From assembly GCA_040219575.1 (NCBI GenBank), contig JAVJSD010000045.1:77553-141552 (forward strand): a stretch of DNA of 64,000 nt, read 5' to 3'. The translations under genes and the position numbers were made by a program. Shown here piece by piece: positions 60,091 through 64,000 of this stretch. Source of the stretch: JAVJSD01 sp040219575. Its GTDB lineage: Bacteria; Planctomycetota; Planctomycetia; Pirellulales; Pirellulaceae. How positions within the stretch are numbered: position 1 is the first letter of the stretch; every line of letters begins with the position of its first letter. Below the pieces are notes generated by a model. The model was not told where the DNA came from. It made no database searches and worked only from the letters and a program-made list of their open reading frames with translations.

Positions 60091-61386
60091 CTACAGTTGC
60101 TCGCGCGCCGGCAGCACGCGTCCCGTGCACTCGCCGAATCCGACGCGATAGCCGTCTCCCTGCGCCCAGCCTGTGAGTGTGATGCGGTCGCCGTCGTCAA
60201 GGAACCGCCGCGCGACGCCGTCGCCAAGCTGCAGCGGCTCGCGTCCTCCGCGGGTGATCTCCAGCAAGCAGCCCAGCGAATCCGGCGTTGGCCCGCTGAT
60301 CGTGCCGGTGGCCAGCAGGTCGCCGGTTTGCAGATTGCAGCCGCCGACCGTGTGATGGGCGATCTGCTGCCGGATGTTCCAGTACATGTGCCGCAGGTTC
60401 GACGCGCTGATCCGACGCGGCTCGCCTTCCGCCGGCTGAAGCCAGACTTCCAGGTTCACGTCGTACGTCGGGTTGCCCGGCGAGCGCAGATACGGCAGCG
60501 GCGTCGGCTCCTGCTCACAACCGCTGGCGGCGAACGGGGCGAGGGCCTCCATCGTCACCACCCAGGGCGAGATCGACGTGCCGAGATTCTTGGACAGAAA
60601 CGGCCCCAGCGGCGCGTACTCCCACCGCTGAATATCACGGGCGCTCCAGTCATTCACCAGCACCATGCCGAACACGTGGTCCGCCGCCTGTTCGACGCTG
60701 ATCGCACTGCCGAGTTCATTGCCCGTACCGACGATGTAGCCCATCTCGAGCTCGAAGTCGAACGCCCGCGACGGCCCGAAGACGGGCGTCTTGGCGCCCT
60801 CGGGCATCGTTTGTCCAAGCGGCCGGCGGATGTCGGTTCCGCTGAGCACCACGCTGCTGGCGCGGCCATGATAGGCGATCGGCAGGTGCAGCCAGTTGGG
60901 CGGCAGCGCACTTTCGGGATCGCGAAACAGGCTGCCGACGTTGGCGGCGTGGTAGCGCGAGGAGTAGAAGTCGGTGTAGTCGCCGATCTCGATCGGCGGC
61001 AGCATCGCGACGTCGCTCTGTTTGAGAAACGCCTTCTCCCGCAGCGCGGCATTGTCGCGCAACATCGGCGTATCATCGCGCAGCAACTCGCTGATCCGCG
61101 CCCGCACTTGCGACCACGCGTCTTTGCCGAGCGCCATGAATGCATTGAGCGACGAGCGGTTGAACACCTCGCGGCCGGTAAGCGCCGGCACGTCGAGCAG
61201 ACGTTTCGCTTCCAACAACGCCAGATCCAGCACCTGCTCACCAATCGCTACGCCCACCCGCGGTTCTCCACCGCCTTTCGGACGAAATACGCCGTAGGGC
61301 AGGTTCTGAATCGGAAAGTGCGACTCGGCCGATGCCGGCGCGAAACTGCGGAGTTCGGGATCGTTTATTGAAGCGTGCAATTTCAA
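60091..61386 (-). CDS. fahA: Fumarylacetoacetase
   Basis: Last step of tyrosine breakdown: fumarylacetoacetate to fumarate and acetoacetate. The 431-residue product has the full-length FAH architecture: an N-terminal SH3-like domain (FPIQNLPYGVFRP...RVGVAIGEQVLDL) and the catalytic beta-roll with His of SSRYHAANVGSLFRD, the Ca/Mg ligands Asp, Glu, Glu in DYTDFYSSRYHA and FDFELEMGYIVG, and VNDWSARDIQ. No ATG is available near the conserved start; it must begin at TTG 61384-61386 or TTG 61378-61380, both poor contexts. A family 2 repeat lies 25 bases upstream. Confidence 0.96.
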   Translation of the reverse strand: MKLHASINDPELRSFAPASAESHFPIQNLPYGVFRPKGGGEPRVGVAIGEQVLDLALLEAKRLLDVPALTGREVFNRSSLNAFMALGKDAWSQVRARISELLRDDTPMLRDNAALREKAFLKQSDVAMLPPIEIGDYTDFYSSRYHAANVGSLFRDPESALPPNWLHLPIAYHGRASSVVLSGTDIRRPLGQTMPEGAKTPVFGPSRAFDFELEMGYIVGTGNELGSAISVEQAADHVFGMVLVNDWSARDIQRWEYAPLGPFLSKNLGTSISPWVVTMEALAPFAASGCEQEPTPLPYLRSPGNPTYDVNLEVWLQPAEGEPRRISASNLRHMYWNIRQQIAHHTVGGCNLQTGDLLATGTISGPTPDSLGCLLEITRGGREPLQLGDGVARRFLDDGDRITLTGWAQGDGYRVGFGECTGRVLPAREQL

Positions 61387-61410
61387 TTTCCAGTGTCGAT
61401 TGAGATCGAT

Positions 61411-61517
61411 TCGTTTAACGGCAAGCCGCAGGCGACGGCGGATCGTTGCAGGAACGCTTCCAGCTAGTGCAGCGTCGTGCGCACGCCGTCGCCTGCGGCT
61501 TACCGTTGCCGTTAAAC
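61411..61517. repeat. Inverted pair of family 2 repeats upstream of fahA
   Basis: Copy at 61411-61440 (TTTAACGGCAAGCCGCAGGC core) and inverted copy at 61484-61517 enclose 43 bases. Further hairpins lie at 61618-61668, including CCGACGCTGGCAGCGTCGG (about 61639-61657), which resembles CCGACGCCGCCAGCGTCGG at about 31337-31355. Confidence 0.8.
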
Positions 61518-61681
61518 AATCCTTTCAGCTTCATCGTCGGCATTGGCGCCGCCGGACTCAGTCTTCATCGGTTCGATGTAGTTGTGACTCGGTTCGTCGT
61601 GGCTCCAAGTCTCCGTAGGGCACGCTTCGGGCGTGTCGCCGACGCTGGCAGCGTCGGTGACGCGACGCGCAACATCAGCCA

Positions 61682-62617
61682 CTACAACCATCCCAACTGC
61701 CGCAGGCCCTCGATCGGCTCTTCGAAGCTGCAACTGCCGAAGGATTGAAAGCCCCGTTCGCGGCAATGGACGATGTCGGAGATCGTCGCCTCCAGATCGC
61801 GCCAGCGAAAGCCGTCGTCATCGAAAGTGAAGTTGTCGATCGACTCGTCGCGGAGCACCTCGGCGATCACGGATGGCTGAAGAAGATGCGTGGCGGCAAG
61901 AACCGATGCGCATGCCAGATTCAAAAATCCGTACATCTTCACACCGATCGATGCGTCCCAGCGCCGTAGCGGTTGATGGAGTCCCGCAGTTGCTTTCCAG
62001 GGAATCCGCAAGACACGGCACCCGCTGATCAGGAAGGCCGTCTGTTCGACGGACGGAAAATCCGCCGCCTTCAGACCACCCGTTCGCAGCTTGAATCCTA
62101 TCGGTGATCGGTTCTTGAGCTTGGCGTCTGAATAGTACTTGGCAATGTCCATAAAGAACGTCTCCGACTCACTGCGCAGGTCCTCGTTCGACGACATCTC
62201 GTGGAAGACCGAGCCGACGGGACAGAGCGGCGGCCACGATCTGCCGCTGTGACGCTGCAACTTCAGTTCGAGACTCGCGATGGCGACACGTCCGGCGAAT
62301 CGCAGCAGGAAGTCCTCTACGCGTTTGCTGCGCAGTACGTCCGCGAGTCCGTCCAGATGGACCGACTCATTGCTTGGAATCACAAGGGATAAACTCACCT
62401 TGGCATCGCGCTCCATCAACGGATTGCTGTCCAACAACGACAGCACCGTCGGCAACCGGTCGTAGGCGCAGACAAGCTTGCCGAGCATCCAGCCATGCTC
62501 TCCGCGGCGATACTCCAGGTAATTGTGCACCGTCTCTTCAGCGGACAACCGAGCAGGCGGAAACATGCCGGCGTAGTCGATGATGCCGCTCAACAGGGCG
62601 CGTAGCGATTGTTTCAT
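61682..62617 (-). CDS. Unknown 311-residue protein of the homogentisate block
   Basis: I cannot assign a function. ATG 62615-62617 starts the frame; upstream codons lack similarity. The N terminus LSGIIDYAGMFPPARLSAEE, then VHNYLEYRRGEHGWMLGKLV, looks familiar to me as an unnamed conserved family (YAGLFPPAxL...YxxYRxGxxxWxLGRF). Alternating strands and helices (VSLSLVIPSN, IASLELKL, PIGFKLRTGG, FLISGCRVLRIPWKATAGLH, GFLNLACAS, FTFDDDGFRWRDLEATISD) suggest a TIM-barrel-like enzyme. No signal peptide or membrane helix. It lies between hmgA (56 bases upstream) and fahA on the same strand, so a role in aromatic catabolism is likely but unproven. Confidence 0.8.
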   Translation of the reverse strand: MKQSLRALLSGIIDYAGMFPPARLSAEETVHNYLEYRRGEHGWMLGKLVCAYDRLPTVLSLLDSNPLMERDAKVSLSLVIPSNESVHLDGLADVLRSKRVEDFLLRFAGRVAIASLELKLQRHSGRSWPPLCPVGSVFHEMSSNEDLRSESETFFMDIAKYYSDAKLKNRSPIGFKLRTGGLKAADFPSVEQTAFLISGCRVLRIPWKATAGLHQPLRRWDASIGVKMYGFLNLACASVLAATHLLQPSVIAEVLRDESIDNFTFDDDGFRWRDLEATISDIVHCRERGFQSFGSCSFEEPIEGLRQLGWL

Positions 62618-62639
62618 CGTGGAGTCTAGAAAAAGCACA

Positions 62640-62661
62640 CGACGACAAGTCGTCGGCTTGG
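62640..62661 (-). repeat. Palindromic repeat, family 1 copy (inverted)
   Basis: Inverted copy of the core AGCCGACGACTTGTCGTCG, filling the 56-base gap between hmgA and the unknown gene. Confidence 0.85.
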
Positions 62662-62673
62662 CGGACGTTTGAC

Positions 62674-63825
62674 TCACTCCAACCACGAACGTTCGTAGTC
62701 GGGGTCCTCCAGGTCGAGCGCGTCGCGGGCGACTTTCAGTGGGCGGAAGGTGTCGAGCATCACCGCCAGTTCGTCCGTTCGCTGCTTGCCGATCGAAGCC
62801 TCCGCGCGGCCCGGGTGGGGGCCGTGAGGCAGACCGCCGGGATGCAGCGTCAGCGAACCGTAGCCGACGCCCTTGCGGCTCATGAACTCGTCGTTGGCGT
62901 AGAACAGCACCTCGTCGCTGTTGACGTTCGAATGCGCGTACGGCGCGGGCACCGCCTCCTCGTGATAATCGAACAGCCGGGGCACGAACGAACAGACCAC
63001 GAAGCCGTCGCCCTGGAACGTTTGATGCACCGGCGGCGGTTGGTGCAGGCTGCCGGTGATCGGCTCGAAGTCGTGAATCGACAGCGCCCAAGGGTAGTAG
63101 TAGCCGTCCCAACCGACGACATCCAGCGGATGGTGGTCCAACACCACCTCGGTCAACACGTCCTGCCGCTTGACCAGCAGGCGGAACTCGCCCGGCTCGT
63201 CGTGCACCGGCAGCATCTGCGGGCGGCGGATGTCGCGCTCGCAGTACGGGCTGTGCTCCAGCAACTGGCCGAATTCGTTGCGGTACCGCCGCGGCGTGCG
63301 GACCATGCCCGCGCTCTCGATGATCAGCAGCCGCGTGTCGCCCTCGACGCGGAAGCGATGCAGGATGCCGCAGGGGACGACGACGTAATCCCCCTCGCGA
63401 TACGGCAGTTCGCCCATCTGCGACTCAAGCACCCCCTCTCCTTCCGCCACGAAGACGATCTCGTCGGCTTGGGCGTTGCGGTAGAAGAATTCGTCGGTCG
63501 CCGTAGGGCGCACCATCCACAACGCCACGTCGGCGTTGAACAGCAGCGGCGTGCGGTCGAACGTCGTGCTTCTTGCGTGCGGCAACCCCGCCAATTGGAA
63601 GTGCCGCATCTTGAGGGCCGACTCGGTGTTCGCCTGCGGGGCGACTTCATGAATCGCCGCCGTGCGGAGCACCCGTGTGGGCGGATGCACGTGGTACAGG
63701 ATCGACTGCGGCCCGGAGAACCCCTGGCTGCCGACGACATGCTCACGGTGCAACTGGCCGTTTTCCTGGCGAAACACCGTGTGACGCTTCGGCGGGATCT
63801 TGCCGAGTTGGTGGTAGAAGGGCAT
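62674..63825 (-). CDS. hmgA: Homogentisate 1,2-dioxygenase
   Basis: Fe(II) ring-cleavage enzyme converting homogentisate to 4-maleylacetoacetate. The 383-residue protein is the shorter bacterial form; the N terminus MPFYHQLGKIPPKRHTVFRQ is typical. A cupin segment is visible (DEIVFVAEGEGVLESQMGEL, YREGDYVVVPCGILHRF). The C-terminal half has FVPRLFDYHEEAVPAPYAHS with a His-x5-Glu pair (YHEEAVP...HSNVNSDEVLFY) and HPGGLPHGPHPG, which supply the iron ligands. ATG 63823-63825. First gene of the block hmgA-unknown-fahA. A maleylacetoacetate isomerase gene is not in the window. Confidence 0.95.
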   Translation of the reverse strand: MPFYHQLGKIPPKRHTVFRQENGQLHREHVVGSQGFSGPQSILYHVHPPTRVLRTAAIHEVAPQANTESALKMRHFQLAGLPHARSTTFDRTPLLFNADVALWMVRPTATDEFFYRNAQADEIVFVAEGEGVLESQMGELPYREGDYVVVPCGILHRFRVEGDTRLLIIESAGMVRTPRRYRNEFGQLLEHSPYCERDIRRPQMLPVHDEPGEFRLLVKRQDVLTEVVLDHHPLDVVGWDGYYYPWALSIHDFEPITGSLHQPPPVHQTFQGDGFVVCSFVPRLFDYHEEAVPAPYAHSNVNSDEVLFYANDEFMSRKGVGYGSLTLHPGGLPHGPHPGRAEASIGKQRTDELAVMLDTFRPLKVARDALDLEDPDYERSWLE

Positions 63826-63844
63826 CGGAGGTTTCCGCGTGTTT

Positions 63845-63868
63845 CGTTGTTTAACGGCGAGCCGCAGG
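63845..63868 (+). repeat. Partial family 2 repeat copy upstream of hmgA
   Basis: CGTTGTTTAACGGCGAGCCG and CAGG; the first part of the family 2 sequence with one or two changes. Confidence 0.6.
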
Positions 63869-63934
63869 AGGCTGTTGAATTGCCATCAGCGTATTGCCGG
63901 GGCCGGTAGAATGGGAGTAGGGAGGAAGCTCGCC

Positions 63935-64000
63935 ATGCTTGTTGATGAACCGTTTCGTTATCGAATCACCGACTTCGATCGGCAGGTGTTCGAGGCGTTC
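63935..64000 (+). CDS. Start of an unidentified gene, cut by window edge
   Basis: Twenty-two codons (MLVDEPFRYRITDFDRQVFE...) from ATG 63935 with GGGAGG about nine bases upstream and a TAGAAT box at 63907-63912. Too short to identify; it is divergent from hmgA. Confidence 0.55.
   Translation, partial: MLVDEPFRYRITDFDRQVFEAF

Overview
The window is GC-rich and gene-dense and reads as part of a bacterial chromosome from the Planctomycetota, most likely a Pirellulales-type lineage. That placement is inference from protein families: a very large secreted dehydrogenase with HEAT repeats and a C-terminal planctomycete-type haem domain, a Tat-exported Gfo/Idh/MocA oxidoreductase, secreted esterases, a PQQ-like propeller protein and a 75-residue family that I associate with this phylum. 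I see no rRNA, tRNA, CRISPR array, insertion sequence with a transposase, or prophage.

Layout. 1-12 kb: a truncated dicarboxylate/amino-acid symporter, a Rep/UvrD-type helicase, a receiver-GGDEF-CBS signalling protein, a ROK glucokinase, lepA, rpiB, hemW and a secreted sialate O-acetylesterase-like protein. 12-19 kb: a five-gene peptide ABC transporter on the minus strand (dppA-B-C-D-F order). 19-31 kb: the large haem-binding dehydrogenase, an exported protein ending in a SecD-like domain, a secreted esterase, queA, a YbaK-type deacylase, a universal stress protein and a P1B-type metal ATPase. 31-39 kb: the Gfo/Idh/MocA protein and a methylmalonyl-CoA block (mce, mutA, mutB, meaB). 39-46 kb: a UbiB-like kinase and a polyhydroxyalkanoate block (phaA, phaB, BON-domain gene, short PhaE-like gene, phaC). 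46-56 kb: fructose-1,6-bisphosphatase, a zinc-ribbon protein, a cyclic-nucleotide-binding protein, an amidotransferase, a PQQ-like propeller protein, a PhyH-type dioxygenase and a TolC-like lipoprotein. 56-64 kb: the rtcB-pap pair, an esterase, and a tyrosine/homogentisate block (hmgA, an unknown 311-residue protein, fahA), ending with the first codons of another gene.

Metabolically the genes link propionyl-CoA/methylmalonyl-CoA conversion, carbon storage as PHA, sugar phosphate metabolism and aromatic amino-acid breakdown, which yields fumarate and acetoacetate. Acetoacetate could feed the thiolase/PHA branch. The peptide transporter would supply amino acids.

The most unusual layer is intergenic. 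Many gaps carry short palindromes of a few recurring families, 7-bp tandem arrays of different sequence but the same period, a 202-bp MITE-like element with perfect 23-bp terminal inverted repeats fitted between mutB and meaB, and a roughly 290-bp island of about nine consecutive hairpins at 49.5 kb. Among proteins, the strongest candidates for undescribed functions are the soluble exported SecD-like protein, the 311-residue protein inside the homogentisate block, the shortened PhaE-like subunit and the rtcB-pap pair.
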